From the NCBI RefSeq assembly GCF_001010805.1, contig NZ_CP011477.1:3156501-3220500 (forward strand): a stretch of DNA of 64,000 nucleotides, written 5' to 3'. Of the stretch, positions 43,085 to 53,181 are shown one piece after another; position 1 is the stretch's first letter, and every line of letters begins with the position of its first letter. This DNA is from Spongiibacter sp. IMCC21906 (GTDB taxonomy: Bacteria; Pseudomonadota; Gammaproteobacteria; Pseudomonadales; Spongiibacteraceae). The notes beneath the pieces are model-generated. The model was not told where the DNA came from. It saw only the letters and a program-made list of their open reading frames with translations, and searched no databases. The translations under genes and the position numbers were made by a program.

Positions 43085-43369
43085 TTAATGGTGATGACGG
43101 TGTTCGTTTTCCCGACGGCCTTCCTCCAGCCCCCGCTGATAGGCATCCTGATCGGACTCGCCCTCATGCTGATCATGGCTACCATGACCACCGTGTCCGC
43201 CGTGCATAAACAGATGCATAAAGGGGCAGGCAAGGAAAATCAGGAACGGCAGAAACTGCCAGACGTGTTGCCGGTGCTCGACGAGCAGAAAATAGGTGAC
43301 CGCGCCGATAAGTCCCAGTGCCGCCAGTCCTTTGGGTGTTAACCAGAATGATGTTTTTTGAGTCGCCAT
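43085..43369 (-). CDS. DUF2933 small membrane protein
   Basis: A 94-residue protein with two hydrophobic helices. The second ends in the family hallmark FLACPFMHLFMHGGHGGHG, followed by a hydrophilic Asp/Glu/His tail (ENEHRHHH). It starts at ATG 43369 with GAGGTG upstream, 8 nt after the PII-like stop. Many DUF2933 proteins lie in copper operons; the His/Met-rich hairpin suggests a membrane copper-binding role, which is inference. Confidence 0.88.
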   Translation of the reverse strand: MATQKTSFWLTPKGLAALGLIGAVTYFLLVEHRQHVWQFLPFLIFLACPFMHLFMHGGHGGHGSHDQHEGESDQDAYQRGLEEGRRENEHRHHH

Positions 43370-43377
43370 GTCACACC

Positions 43378-43716
43378 TCACCTGTGTAATTGAAAATCGT
43401 TGTCTATTGCGCCGCGTTTATCGTGTATCCATAGCAGATCGTTAACCGGCACAATGCAGACCAGCCCTTCGCTATCGGCATTGGCATGCGCCGCATCCAC
43501 AATCAACCGTGCGATTTCCTTGGCCTGCTCCGCCTTGGCGTAAACTTCCATTTGAATATGCTTGATCAAATGGTTTTCGTTAAAACTGTCAAAGTAATGA
43601 CCACGCCCACGAACTGGATGCAAGGTAAACCCCTTCACCCCATGTCGAATCAAAGTTTCTTCCACGTTTTTCAGGCGAAACTCGTCAAAAATGGCCATGA
43701 CTTTGTTGATGTTCAT
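43378..43716 (-). CDS. PII-like protein (PII-NG type) in the copper operon
   Basis: A 112-residue protein with the PII ferredoxin-like fold: the start KVMAIFDEFRLKNVEETLIR, a T-loop-like segment around VRGRGHYFDSF, and the C-terminal strand GLVCIVPVNDLLWIHDKRG. It resembles the metal-pump-linked PII-NG proteins more than GlnB. It is packed between the cupredoxin (12 nt) and DUF2933 (8 nt) genes. A second, distant relative lies beside the RND pump at 893-1234. Sensing of metal or nucleotide and control of the adjacent ATPase is inferred. Confidence 0.82.
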   Translation of the reverse strand: MNINKVMAIFDEFRLKNVEETLIRHGVKGFTLHPVRGRGHYFDSFNENHLIKHIQMEVYAKAEQAKEIARLIVDAAHANADSEGLVCIVPVNDLLWIHDKRGAIDNDFQLHR

Positions 43717-43728
43717 TGGGCCTCCTGC

Positions 43729-44082
43729 TTATTTCACCGTGATTTGTCCACGGTACATCTGCATCTGACAATGAAACGCATACTCGCCGGATGACATTGC
43801 TGGCAGCTGAATGGTCTTCAGTTTATTCAACGGCAAAGTGTCGCTGATTTGCAGTTCGGGGATCAATAAAGTCTCAGAACAGGGTGATTGATCTTTGCGC
43901 ATAAATTTAATTTCAAATGGTGCTCCAGCTGGCACCTTAATGCGCGAAGGCGAATAGGTACCGTTTTCCACAGTTATCACCAGATCGTTTTCACCCAGCT
44001 CGGCTTCTTTCGGCTTGTAGAGCCAGAACCACCACACAATCAGTGCAATCAGCGCTAAACCCGCAATATTAATAATCATCAT
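43729..44082 (-). CDS. Membrane-anchored cupredoxin-domain protein
   Basis: A 117-residue protein with one N-terminal membrane helix (about 3-22) and a periplasmic cupredoxin domain. The copper-ligand positions appear in the SPCSETLLIPEL region and in SSGEYAFHCQMQMYRGQITV (His-Cys-x-Met). It follows the Cu(I)-ATPase by 27 nt. It may accept copper exported by the ATPase, which is inferred. Confidence 0.87.
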   Translation of the reverse strand: MMIINIAGLALIALIVWWFWLYKPKEAELGENDLVITVENGTYSPSRIKVPAGAPFEIKFMRKDQSPCSETLLIPELQISDTLPLNKLKTIQLPAMSSGEYAFHCQMQMYRGQITVK

Positions 44083-44109
44083 CGCAACGCTCTCATCCCG
44101 ACATTCTCA

Positions 44110-46434
44110 TTAGTGCTCCTGCGCTTTAAAGAAGCGCAGCCTATTAGCATTGGTTACAACTGTCAGCGATGAAAACGCCATCGCCGCACCGGCAATCACC
44201 GGACTTAACAGCAAACCGAAAAATGGATACAACACGCCAGCCGCAAACGGTACACCGGCCACGTTGTAAATAAAGGCGCCAAATAAATTTTGTTTGATAT
44301 TGCGCAACGTAGCCTTGCTGACGGCAATGGCATCCGCCAGGCCATGTAACGAACCCCGCATCAGTGTTATGTCGGCACTCTCAATGGCCACATCCGTACC
44401 GGTGCCGATAGCAAAACCGACATTGGCGATAGCCAGGGCCGGCGCATCGTTAATGCCGTCCCCGGTCATGCCCACCACTTCGCCTTCCATCTGCAGTTCC
44501 TGCACCTTTTTGGATTTTTCTTCCGGCAGCACTTCGGCGAAAAATTCCTTGATACCGGCTTTTTTCGCTACCGCTTTGGCCGTGGCACGGTTATCGCCGG
44601 TGAGCATCACCACCCGGATGCCGTTATGCTGCAGGCGCTTGATGGCAGCGATGGAGTCTTCCTTAATCGGATCGGCTACTGCGATAATCGCTGCGAGCTT
44701 ATTATCAACGGCGAAATACATCGGCGTTTTAGCCTCGGCGGCCAGCGCCTGGGCCATTTCAACAAAATCACCGAGCTCAATGGTGCGCTCGCGCATGAGT
44801 TTTTCATTGCCAAACAACAGCGTTTTACCGTCTACTTCCGCCTGCACGCCGTGGCCAGCAATGGCGTTAAAGTTGGAGACTTTGCCGGTTTCGATCCCCC
44901 TTTCCTGAGCACTTTCAACAATAGCCATGGCCAACGGATGCTCAGAGCCGGATTCAAGCGTTGCTGCCAATCGCAACACCGCCTGCTCATCATACTCACC
45001 CGCCACCAGTACATCGGTGACCTTCGGTGCACCCAAGGTAATGGTGCCGGTTTTATCCAGAATCATCGCCGTTATCTTCGACGCGGTTTGCAGGGCTTCA
45101 CCGTTGCGAATCAGCACGCCCGCCTCTGCGGCCTTACCCACACCCACCATCACCGACATCGGCGTGGCCAGCCCCAGCGCACAGGGACAGGCGATAATCA
45201 ATACAGTCGTGGCCGATACTATGGCAAATGCCACCGCCGGTTCCGGTCCAAAATTAAGCCAGGTCAAGGCACTCACCACAGCAATAATCATCACCACCGG
45301 TACAAAATACGCCGAGATGACATCAGCCAAACGACCAATCGGCGGCTTGGAGTTTTGTGCGCGCTTGACCATATTGATGATTTGCGCCAGCGCCGTGTCT
45401 TTACCAACGCGGGTAGCTTTAAACAGAATTGAGCCGGATTTATTGATGGTGCCCGCCGCTACGGTATTCCCAGTGGCTTTTTCAACCGGCATCGGCTCGC
45501 CGGTGAGCATGGATTCGTCAATCGCCGTATGCCCTTCAACCACTTCACCATCGACGGGAATTTTTTCACCTGGGCGCACGCGGACCACATCGTTCAGTAG
45601 AACCTGTTCGATAGCGATATCCAGTTCTTTGTCATCGCGAATAACCCGCGCCGTTTTCGCCTGCAATCCAATCAGGCGCTTAATAGCCTCAGAGGTACGA
45701 CCGCGGGCTTTCAATTCCAGGGCAAGACCGAGATCGATTAAACCAATAATCATCGCGGTCGCCTCGAAATAAACATGGCGCGCCATTTCCGGCACCAAGT
45801 GAGGAACAAACACCACCACCATCGAATACACCCACGCCGTACCTGTGCCTAAAGCAATCAAGGTATCCATATTGGCCGAGTGATTTTTAAAGGATTGCCA
45901 GGCACCGACATAAAAGTGTTTGCCGGAGAACACCATCACCCCAAGCGTCAGTAATCCAACAGCCAACCAGGCAATGCGCTCACCAGTGCTTGTTACCGTC
46001 ATTTCGCCGACTACGATGCTGTAAATCATCAGCGGCACGCCCAGGCTGAGGGCGATGGTCATTTCCCGCATCAGTCGTTTGTAGTAAGCCCAATCAGCTT
46101 TTTCTTTTTCCGCCAATGCATCGTCTTCATTGTCAGCAAGGCTGATTTTGGCGTTATAACCAGCGCCCTCAACGGCTTTTATCAATTGCTCGGCAGGCGC
46201 CGAACCCAACACGCTGACGGTTCGCTGAGCGAAATTCATTTCCGCGTTTTCCACACCCGGTATCGCTTTTAGGGCGGATTCGATTTTTCCCACACAGCTG
46301 GCACAACCAGCGCCTTCGATCATCAATTCCTGGCTTACTGCGCTGCCGCCATGAACATGATGGTGGTGATGCTGGCCAGTTTCCGTACCTTCATGACAGG
46401 ATGGATTGCCAGATTCCGTGTTTGTTGAACTCAT
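44110..46434 (-). CDS. copA: Cu(I)-exporting P1B-1-type ATPase (CopA)
   Basis: A 774-residue inner-membrane pump that exports Cu+ to the periplasm. One N-terminal HMA domain has [12 protein letters not shown] after a His-rich start ([10 protein letters not shown]). The membrane site is CPC ([13 protein letters not shown]), and the actuator, [11 protein letters not shown] and [11 protein letters not shown] motifs are intact. The C-terminal helices match Cu+ pumps ([16 protein letters not shown]). I prefer ATG 46434, which has AGGAG at a good distance; the ATG six bases earlier is too close to it. It follows merR and an HMA gene in one operon. It is not homologous to the multicopper oxidase also called CopA. 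Confidence 0.96.
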   Translation of the reverse strand: MSSTNTESGNPSCHEGTETGQHHHHHVHGGSAVSQELMIEGAGCASCVGKIESALKAIPGVENAEMNFAQRTVSVLGSAPAEQLIKAVEGAGYNAKISLADNEDDALAEKEKADWAYYKRLMREMTIALSLGVPLMIYSIVVGEMTVTSTGERIAWLAVGLLTLGVMVFSGKHFYVGAWQSFKNHSANMDTLIALGTGTAWVYSMVVVFVPHLVPEMARHVYFEATAMIIGLIDLGLALELKARGRTSEAIKRLIGLQAKTARVIRDDKELDIAIEQVLLNDVVRVRPGEKIPVDGEVVEGHTAIDESMLTGEPMPVEKATGNTVAAGTINKSGSILFKATRVGKDTALAQIINMVKRAQNSKPPIGRLADVISAYFVPVVMIIAVVSALTWLNFGPEPAVAFAIVSATTVLIIACPCALGLATPMSVMVGVGKAAEAGVLIRNGEALQTASKITAMILDKTGTITLGAPKVTDVLVAGEYDEQAVLRLAATLESGSEHPLAMAIVESAQERGIETGKVSNFNAIAGHGVQAEVDGKTLLFGNEKLMRERTIELGDFVEMAQALAAEAKTPMYFAVDNKLAAIIAVADPIKEDSIAAIKRLQHNGIRVVMLTGDNRATAKAVAKKAGIKEFFAEVLPEEKSKKVQELQMEGEVVGMTGDGINDAPALAIANVGFAIGTGTDVAIESADITLMRGSLHGLADAIAVSKATLRNIKQNLFGAFIYNVAGVPFAAGVLYPFFGLLLSPVIAGAAMAFSSLTVVTNANRLRFFKAQEH

Positions 46435-46463
46435 ATCCATACTCCTGGTTTACTTGACAGCAA

Positions 46464-46784
46464 CTAGCGAATGAGCGTTGCGGGAAAACCCACACGATCC
46501 AACGCATCGGTAAGGTTTTTTGGTTCAACCACACCAATGACTGAAGCGATGCCCGTTACCAGGTCCATCGACACTTCGCTAACCCCTGCAACGGATTTCA
46601 ACGTCTGCTCGATACTTTTCACGCAACCACCGCAGCTGGCACCCTGAACCTGTAAACGATGAAGAGGAAGAGACGTATCGCTAACGCTGCGGATATCACG
46701 GGCTTCAGCAGAAACGGATGATTTGCCGGCGCAGCAACAACCACCTCGGTGTAGATTCGCACTTGGCGTTTTGTGTGTATTCAT
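46464..46784 (-). CDS. HMA-domain copper chaperone-like protein
   Basis: A 106-residue protein with an N-terminal Cys-rich stretch (GGCCCAGKS) and a C-terminal HMA domain with QGASCGGCVKSIEQ, the CxxC metal-binding loop of CopZ-type chaperones. It is longer than CopZ. ATG 46784 overlaps the merR stop (ATGA) and has GAGGAAAGG upstream. It probably delivers Cu+ to the ATPase encoded 30 nt downstream. Confidence 0.85.
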   Translation of the reverse strand: MNTHKTPSANLHRGGCCCAGKSSVSAEARDIRSVSDTSLPLHRLQVQGASCGGCVKSIEQTLKSVAGVSEVSMDLVTGIASVIGVVEPKNLTDALDRVGFPATLIR

Positions 46785-47197
46785 AACCTTTCCTCCGCAG
46801 TGAATTCTTCGATCAGATGGCAAAGCATATGGCCCGTTGGCGCCTTATCCGGCTTTTGACTCCACTCCAACACAGCCTGTTGCATGCGATCCCGCAATTT
46901 CAACGTTTCCCTAAGCTGTCGCTCGGTTTCATGCAGGCGCTGATCAATCAGGCGGCGCACCGTCGGGCAAGGCGATTTCTTATTATCCGCGTGGTTCAAA
47001 ATTTCCTGAATATCCTCAACGGAAAAGCCCAGTTGCCGTGCACTCAGCACGAATCGCAAGCGGTTGTAATCCTTTTCGCTGTATTCCCGATATCCATTGG
47101 CTTTGTTCTTACCCGGTTTCAGAATCTTGATCCGGGTATAAAACCGCACGGTATCGGCCGTAACCCCTAAACGCCTGGCCATTTCGATAACTTTCAC
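46781..47197 (-). CDS. MerR-family regulator of the copper ATPase operon
   Basis: A 138-residue regulator with a winged helix-turn-helix start (IEMARRLGVTADTVRFYTRI). Its C-terminal region differs from CueR: one cysteine in KKSPCPTVRRLI and one in GHMLCHLIEEF, rather than the close CueR pair. GTG 47197 with a GAGGAGG site is the start that fits the domain; the frame continues upstream without a better one. The gene is itself the first member of the operon it is likely to control, with an operator and 19-bp-spacer promoter at 47334-47364. Confidence 0.88.
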   Translation of the reverse strand: MKVIEMARRLGVTADTVRFYTRIKILKPGKNKANGYREYSEKDYNRLRFVLSARQLGFSVEDIQEILNHADNKKSPCPTVRRLIDQRLHETERQLRETLKLRDRMQQAVLEWSQKPDKAPTGHMLCHLIEEFTAEERL

Positions 47198-47333
47198 ACA
47201 GCCCTCCTCGCAGCTCAGTCTGACTATCGCAGGATTCAGATTAACCCCGAAGATCTGTTCCTTGCCTTGATATGAGTCAATCATCAGTTCTAAACCCGAG
47301 AGAAAATCCAAAGAATTTGTCCGGCTTTTTGTC

Positions 47334-47364
47334 ACCTTACACCTGTGTCCAAGACACAGGTCAA
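47334..47364 (-). promoter_or_regulatory. MerR-type promoter and operator of the copper operon
   Basis: On the minus strand, -35 TTGACC (47359-47364) and -10 TAAGGT (47334-47339) are 19 bp apart. The spacer contains a perfect dyad, ACCTGTGTC and GACACAGGT around a CAA centre (47341-47361). It lies 137 bp before the regulator's GTG, giving a long leader and autoregulation. Confidence 0.85.
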
Positions 47365-47368
47365 GCAA

Positions 47369-47760
47369 TTTTCATTAACAGGTATCAGGCCTCTCGTACT
47401 CACTATTACACGCACCTCGATCTGTAGCCTGTACGCCGTCAACCGTTAATATTGGCCAGATATCCTGTCGCGGCGTTTCTGCATTGAATCGACCCGTACA
47501 CAACTCCCAAGCTGCACCTGGACTTATCCATTGTCATAGTAGAGCGGCGTTTCTGACCTTAAGATGACCCGTGTATTACATTGCTGTAATGGATGTGTAA
47601 TCCTGTTTACCCTGGCTAGTCGGAACATGCGTTGCTCCCAGCACAAAGCGGGAGAACCGCCAGCAGGGATTTCAAAGGTTCAGGAACCAGGATCCGCAAA
47701 GGCGGAACCATTCACGAAACAGGTATCGCAGTTGTTATACCAGCGGGATTACCGGCCTGA
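47369..47760. other. Intergenic region with direct repeats and an orphan CopR-type box
   Basis: 392 bases without a convincing gene. It holds two imperfect direct repeats (GCGGCGTTTCTG ... GACCCGT at about 47470-47498 and 47544-47574), which may be insertion-sequence end relics, and a perfect CopR-type box at 47575-47590. A 72-codon frame at 47564-47782 shows no family resemblance. Confidence 0.5.
47575..47590. promoter_or_regulatory. CopR/CusR-type box without an obvious target
   Basis: ATTACATTGCTGTAAT is a perfect ATTACA-N4-TGTAAT site. It lies about 210 bp upstream of the MerR-type promoter of the copper ATPase operon and is not in front of any clear rightward gene. Confidence 0.55.
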
Positions 47761-48261
47761 TCAGGCCGTTTTGGGAGGATGAAAAATACGTGAGGGGAGC
47801 CGCGCCAACAGTGGTTCCGGCGGGGTATTGAACACATCGCAGGCGGCATGATTCATAGTATTTTTATAAAATGAACCGACAGCCCCAACTGTTCCCGAGG
47901 CTGAACAGGTTGGCGCACAATGACTGGCCGATAGACAGCCTGAGTCACAATGACCGGTTAAGCACTTACCGCAGGGTTTGGACAAATCACTACTGTCGGC
48001 AATTTGGTGACAGGGCATTGTCGAAGCAGTGAGGCTATGCCCTGCCGCCTGTTTACCATACTCATTCGGGTTGAGAGGATTGGAAGTGGCCGCTGGGACT
48101 GGGAGCGTATGGTCCAGATCCGATACTGAGGCGATCGCGCCAATATTGGGCGCACTTGCTGATACTGGAGAGTGAACCTGTATATCTCCGGGTAATGCAG
48201 CCATCAGTGGTTGCGCAAGCAACCCCCAAATGACCAGCACAATACCCAGATAATGAACCAT
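47761..48261 (-). CDS. Secreted Cys/His-rich protein next to cus genes (CopL-like)
   Basis: A 166-residue exported protein with a signal peptide (about 1-22, ending PLMAA). The mature part is rich in Cys and His: STMPCHQIADSSDLSKPCGK, then CDSGCLSASHCAPTC, and later HAACDVF. It ends with RIFHPPKTA, recalling the FRPP endings of two other secreted proteins in the island. ATG 48261 has a strong AAGGGGGG site. A perfect FNR/Anr box sits upstream at 48316-48329 with a matching -10. Metal buffering in the periplasm is inferred. Confidence 0.7.
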   Translation of the reverse strand: MVHYLGIVLVIWGLLAQPLMAALPGDIQVHSPVSASAPNIGAIASVSDLDHTLPVPAATSNPLNPNEYGKQAAGHSLTASTMPCHQIADSSDLSKPCGKCLTGHCDSGCLSASHCAPTCSASGTVGAVGSFYKNTMNHAACDVFNTPPEPLLARLPSRIFHPPKTA

Positions 48262-48287
48262 ATCGGCCCCCCTTTATTGACCGTTTT

Positions 48288-48329
48288 AATCTAGCAGATC
48301 TGATATTGCCAGTTCTTGATCTGAATCAA
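48288..48329 (-). promoter_or_regulatory. FNR/Anr site and -10 of the secreted Cys-rich gene
   Basis: TTGATCTGAATCAA (48316-48329) matches the FNR/Anr consensus TTGAT-N4-ATCAA exactly. On the minus strand a -10 TAGATT lies at 48288-48293. The distance from box centre to -10 centre is 32 bp, as expected for a class II site centred at -41.5. Confidence 0.75.
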
Positions 48330-48454
48330 ATGTTTGACACCGATGTGTTTCTCATCGGTTCCACAACCAGAACCAACGGAGAGGCCAAGAATATAGGGTT
48401 AGAATTCAGAACGGCGCACCCGAACTTTATAATCGGGTACGCCAGGTTCATTGA

Positions 48455-51400
48455 TTAAGTTCCGTCATTACCCTTGCTCTGCTTCCAAAGCAGATAAACC
48501 GCCGGCAATACCAACAAGGTCAACACCACGGCACTCAGCATTCCACCCACCATAGGCGCCGCAATCCGACTCATGACTTCCGAACCGGTACCCGTGCCGT
48601 ACATAATAGGTAACAGCCCCACGATAATCGCCGCTGCAGTCATCATCACGGGTCTTACCCTTAGGCCGGCACCGTGCAACACCGCGTGGCGCAATGTTTC
48701 CTTTCGCGGTTCAACACCTTTCTGCTCACATTCTTCCAGCATATGGCGATAGGCCTGATTGAGGTACACCAGCATGATGACCCCGATTTCTACTGCTACA
48801 CCTGCCAGCGCAATAAACCCTACGCCAACAGCGACAGAGAAGTTGTAGCCGAGCAAGTACATCAGCCAGATCGAGCCCACCATGGCTAGCGGCAGAGTCC
48901 CCATGATGATCGCGACCTCGGCAACGCTGCGAAAATTGAAATAGAGCAGCACGATGATAATGGCCAACGTCAGTGGCACCACATAGGTGAGTTTTTCTTT
49001 GGCTCTTAGCATGTATTCGTACTGTCCCGACCAGTTGAGGGAGTAGCCTGCGGGTAGCTCGACCTGATCGGCCACCACAGCCATGGCATTTTTTACGTAA
49101 CTGCCAATATCCACGCCATCGATGTCAACAAAGGTCCAGCCATTAAGGCGGGCATTCTCGCTCTTGATGGCAGGTGGGCCGTCTTCCACATAAACACGAG
49201 CGACATCCCCCAATGCAATGCGCTGGCCACTGGTTGTTACAATAGGCAGCAAGGCCAGTTGTTCCGGCGAGTTACGATAGTCCTGCGGATAACGCAGATT
49301 GACGGGATAACGCTCCAACCCTTCGATTGTCTGCGCGACGTTCATGCCGCCGATAGCAGTGGCCACCACCTGCTGCACGTCAGCGATATTGAGACCATAA
49401 CGCGCTGCCTTTTCCCGCTGAATATCCACCTTGATATAACGGCCACCCGCTACTCGCTCGGAATACACTGAGGCGGTGCCAGGTACATCTTTGAGCACCT
49501 GTTCCAGACGCTTGCCGATTTTTTCGATTTCCCTCAGATCAGGGCCAGCCACCTTGATGCCTACCGGGGTTTTAATACCCGTGGCCAGCATGTCGATACG
49601 GGTTTTGATGGGCATCACCCAGGCATTGGTCAGTCCAGGAAACTTCACCAAGGCATCCAGTTCCTTTTTTAACGATTCCGTGGTCATGCCATCGCGCCAC
49701 TCCTCTCTCGGTTTCAACTGGACAAAGGTTTCAATCATGGTCAGGGGCGCCGGGTCAGTGGCTGTTTCTGCCCGACCGATTTTGCCGAATACGCTTTTCA
49801 CTTCGGGCACCGTGGCAATCAACTTGTCAGTTTGTTGCAGGATCTCCCGTGCTTTACCTATGGACAGCCCCGGATAGGTGGTGGGCATATACATCAAATC
49901 GCCCTCATCCAGGGGGGGGATAAATTCGCTACCTATCTGGCTGACTGGCCAAAACCCGATAACCGTAATCACCAGGGCTAACACGAGCGTGGATTTAGGG
50001 TAATTGAGCACGGTTTTAAGCGCAGGCATATACACGCCAATCAACGCGCGATTGAGTGGGTTTTTGTGCTCGGGCAATACTTTTCCGCGAATAAAATAGC
50101 CCATCAGCACGGGCACCAGCGTTACCGCCAATGCAGCGCTTGCGGCCATCGCATAGGTTTTGGTAAAGGCCAGCGGCGAGAACATACGGCCTTCCTGCGC
50201 CTCCAAGGTAAACACCGGCACGAAACTCACGGTGATAATCAGCAGGCTGAAAAATAGCGCCGGCCCCACCTCGGCAGCAGATTCCGCGACTACCTGCCAG
50301 CGATTTTCGTTGGTCAGTGGTGTTCGCTCCATATGCTTGTGCATGTTCTCTATCATGACGATGGCGCCGTCGATCATGGCGCCGATGGCAATGGCAATCC
50401 CGCCCAACGACATGATATTGGCGTTGAGTCCTTGCGCATGCATGACGATAAATGCGACAAGAATACCCACTGGCAAACTGACAATGGCCACCAGACTGGA
50501 GCGGATATGAAACAGGAAGACGACACACACCAGGGCCACGACGATGAACTCTTCCAGCAATTTGTGCCACAGGTTTTCCACCGCACGCTCAATCAGGCCG
50601 GAACGATCATAGACCGTCACGATTTCCACACCCTCAGGCAACCCGGCCTTGAGTGTCTCCAGCTTGGCTTTGACGCCATCAATGGTTTTTTGCGCATTCT
50701 CGCCAAAACGCATGACCACGATGCCGCCCACCGTTTCACCTTCGCCATTGAGTTCGGCAATGCCCCGGCGCATCTGCGGCCCGACGTCGATGTCCGCCAC
50801 ATCCTTTAACAGCAAGGGGGTACCGTTTACGTTCAGGCCCAAAGGGATATTGGCCAGATCATCACGCCCCTGGATGTAGCCAGACGCGCGCACCATGTAT
50901 TCCGCTTCGGCCATTTCCACCACCGACGCCCCGACCTCCTGGTTACCCCGCTGGATCGCCATTTGGATATGGGACAGCGGGATGTTGAAGGCCCGTAACT
51001 TATCCGGGTGAACCCTGACCTGATATTGCTTCACCATGCCACCCAGGGCGGAAACTTCCGACACGCCGGGAACCGTTTGCAGCTCGTATTTCAAGAACCA
51101 GTCCTGCAGGCTGCGCAGCTGGCTGAGATCGTGCTGACCGGTGCGGTCCACCAGCGCGTAGAGGTAGACCCAACCCACACCGGTGGCATCCGGCCCCAAT
51201 TGCGGCCTGGCATTGGGCGGCAAAGTCGGTGCCACCTGCGACAGGTACTCCAGCACTCGCGATCGCGCCCAGTAAGCATCGGTATCCTCATCAAAAATGA
51301 CATAGACATAGGAGTCGCCGAAAAAGGAGTAACCCCGAACCGTAACGGCGCCAGGCACGGACAGCATGGCTGTAGTCAGTGGATAGGTGACCTGATCTTC

Positions 51401-51583
51401 CACCACCTGCGGCGCCTGCCCCGGATAACTGGTTTTGATAATCACCTGCACGTCCGACAAATCGGGAATGGCATCCACTGGCGTGTTTTTCAGGGACCAA
51501 CCGCCGATCCCCACCAGAATCAGGGTGGCCAGCAGCACAAAAAAGCGGTTTTGGACAGACCAGCGGATAATACCTTCAATCAT
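48455..51583 (-). CDS. cusA: CusA-type Cu(I)/Ag(I) RND efflux pump
   Basis: A 1042-residue inner-membrane RND pump, full length. The TM4 relay reads [20 protein letters not shown], the monovalent-copper (HME4) pattern. The methionine triad of E. coli CusA (M573, M623, M672) is conserved in context: [24 protein letters not shown] and [14 protein letters not shown]. It overlaps cusB by 4 bp and ends the cusCBA operon. A partial, decayed relative lies at 31715-31915. Confidence 0.97.
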   Translation of the reverse strand: MIEGIIRWSVQNRFFVLLATLILVGIGGWSLKNTPVDAIPDLSDVQVIIKTSYPGQAPQVVEDQVTYPLTTAMLSVPGAVTVRGYSFFGDSYVYVIFDEDTDAYWARSRVLEYLSQVAPTLPPNARPQLGPDATGVGWVYLYALVDRTGQHDLSQLRSLQDWFLKYELQTVPGVSEVSALGGMVKQYQVRVHPDKLRAFNIPLSHIQMAIQRGNQEVGASVVEMAEAEYMVRASGYIQGRDDLANIPLGLNVNGTPLLLKDVADIDVGPQMRRGIAELNGEGETVGGIVVMRFGENAQKTIDGVKAKLETLKAGLPEGVEIVTVYDRSGLIERAVENLWHKLLEEFIVVALVCVVFLFHIRSSLVAIVSLPVGILVAFIVMHAQGLNANIMSLGGIAIAIGAMIDGAIVMIENMHKHMERTPLTNENRWQVVAESAAEVGPALFFSLLIITVSFVPVFTLEAQEGRMFSPLAFTKTYAMAASAALAVTLVPVLMGYFIRGKVLPEHKNPLNRALIGVYMPALKTVLNYPKSTLVLALVITVIGFWPVSQIGSEFIPPLDEGDLMYMPTTYPGLSIGKAREILQQTDKLIATVPEVKSVFGKIGRAETATDPAPLTMIETFVQLKPREEWRDGMTTESLKKELDALVKFPGLTNAWVMPIKTRIDMLATGIKTPVGIKVAGPDLREIEKIGKRLEQVLKDVPGTASVYSERVAGGRYIKVDIQREKAARYGLNIADVQQVVATAIGGMNVAQTIEGLERYPVNLRYPQDYRNSPEQLALLPIVTTSGQRIALGDVARVYVEDGPPAIKSENARLNGWTFVDIDGVDIGSYVKNAMAVVADQVELPAGYSLNWSGQYEYMLRAKEKLTYVVPLTLAIIIVLLYFNFRSVAEVAIIMGTLPLAMVGSIWLMYLLGYNFSVAVGVGFIALAGVAVEIGVIMLVYLNQAYRHMLEECEQKGVEPRKETLRHAVLHGAGLRVRPVMMTAAAIIVGLLPIMYGTGTGSEVMSRIAAPMVGGMLSAVVLTLLVLPAVYLLWKQSKGNDGT

Positions 51584-53181
51584 GGCTTGTCCTCCCCGTT
51601 GCGCTGGCCTTGATCCATATCGATCGCATCATGGCTCATACCCTGATGCTGGCTGTTGTCCATGGATTGCCCGTCCCCCTCCCTGGGCGCATCTTCGGAC
51701 ACCTGTTCCAGTCGATGGATCTGGCTGATCACGTAGTGGTTGTCCCCGTTCCGCTGAATCTCCACATGCAGCTTCATGTCGGGTTTCAGCCCATCCAGAT
51801 CCACTGCGGGGTCCACAGTAAAATCCATCGTCATGGCCGGCCATTGCCAGGCATCGATGGGGTCGTGAGCCAGCTTGAGCATTCGGTGTTCGACCATGAC
51901 GCCTTCAATACGGGCGTCGACCGATACCGATGCCGGTGTTTCAGGCTGGGTATCGTCATCCGGGCTGTGGTTCATGCGACGAAAATCCGAGGTCTTGCTG
52001 GATTCGGAATCAATCAAAAATTGAGCGGAAGTCACAAGCCGGTCGCCCTCGTTGAGCCCCGACAGAATCTCCACCTGGTTCTCGCCAATCCGCCCCACCT
52101 CGACGGCGATGGATTTAAAGCGCCCGTCACCTTTAGCCAACACGACCCGCGATTGACTACCCGTGCGAATCAGTGCTTCACGGGGAATGAGCAACGCCTC
52201 CCGAGCGGGTTGTGTCGCTATCGTCATTTGCGCAAACATACCCGGCCGCAAGTAACCGTCCGGGTTGTCGAATCGTACCCGCACCCGAGCTGTTCGAGTC
52301 TGGGTATTCAGTGACGGGTAGATATAGTCAACCGTGCCAGACCACGTGCGTCCTGGCAGATAATCGAGGTACATGCGCACTGCATCGCCCTCTCGCACAC
52401 TCATAACCTGACGCTCGAACACTTCTCCTATGACCCAGATATGTTCCAGCTGCCCGATGGCCATCATTTCCATACCGGGTTTCACAAACATGCCTTCACG
52501 GACCATAAGATTGTCCAATACGCCGGATTGCGGGGCCTTGATGGTGATGGCCTGACTGACCTTTGCGGATTTTTTCAGTCGGTGGATCTCCGATTCCGGC
52601 ACCTGTAAAGCCGACAGCCGTTCCATGGCAGCAGTGATTAGTGTTGGGTTATTTCGCTTTAATGCCAGCAACAGTTCTTCCTGAGCATTGACCAGGGTAG
52701 GCGAATATAAGGCATAGAGCGGTTCGCCTTGAGTGACCGGATCTCCGGCGGCTTTGACATGGAGTTTTTCAATCCAGCCTTCTACCCGTGGATGAATGTG
52801 AACAAGACGGTCTTCATCATATTGCACATAGCCCACGGTATTGACAGAGACGTCCAGCTGCCCCCGAGTGGCAGGCGCTGTACGTACGCCGAGGTTATTG
52901 ACCACATCGGGAGAGATGGTGACTGTGCCAATCTCCTGATCGCCGCCCGCGTTTTCATACACTGGTATCAGATCCATCCCCATAGGGGATTTACCCGGAT
53001 TATCGCGCTTATAATTGGGATTCATCGGCGCGACCCAGTAGAGTGGTTTTTTCTCGGTTGCAACGTCATCATCGCCCGTGGTCCCTTTCATACGCCATAG
53101 GGCCGAATAGTGAGCAAGGGTCGCTGTCGCAATCAACAAGGCAACTGTAATGAAAAAAGATTTATTCAATTGAATCTTCAT
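51580..53181 (-). CDS. cusB: CusB-type membrane-fusion protein with C-terminal CusF-like domain
   Basis: A 533-residue adaptor, over 100 residues longer than E. coli CusB. After a membrane anchor or signal comes a metal-binding segment ([20 protein letters not shown]), then the usual barrel-sandwich, hairpin and beta-barrel domains ([20 protein letters not shown]). The extra C-terminal ~90 residues (from about 425) match Cus[21 protein letters not shown] followed by MTMDF, with the Met and Trp ligand pattern of the Cu(I) chaperone. A chaperone is thus fused to the adaptor. A His/Asp tail follows. It overlaps cusC and cusA by 4 bp each. Confidence 0.94.
   Translation of the reverse strand: MKIQLNKSFFITVALLIATATLAHYSALWRMKGTTGDDDVATEKKPLYWVAPMNPNYKRDNPGKSPMGMDLIPVYENAGGDQEIGTVTISPDVVNNLGVRTAPATRGQLDVSVNTVGYVQYDEDRLVHIHPRVEGWIEKLHVKAAGDPVTQGEPLYALYSPTLVNAQEELLLALKRNNPTLITAAMERLSALQVPESEIHRLKKSAKVSQAITIKAPQSGVLDNLMVREGMFVKPGMEMMAIGQLEHIWVIGEVFERQVMSVREGDAVRMYLDYLPGRTWSGTVDYIYPSLNTQTRTARVRVRFDNPDGYLRPGMFAQMTIATQPAREALLIPREALIRTGSQSRVVLAKGDGRFKSIAVEVGRIGENQVEILSGLNEGDRLVTSAQFLIDSESSKTSDFRRMNHSPDDDTQPETPASVSVDARIEGVMVEHRMLKLAHDPIDAWQWPAMTMDFTVDPAVDLDGLKPDMKLHVEIQRNGDNHYVISQIHRLEQVSEDAPREGDGQSMDNSQHQGMSHDAIDMDQGQRNGEDKP

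Noticed and set aside
47564-47782. 72-codon plus-strand frame after the copper operon promoter
   Set aside because: No domain, no ribosome-binding site, and it covers a CopR-type box; treated as non-coding.
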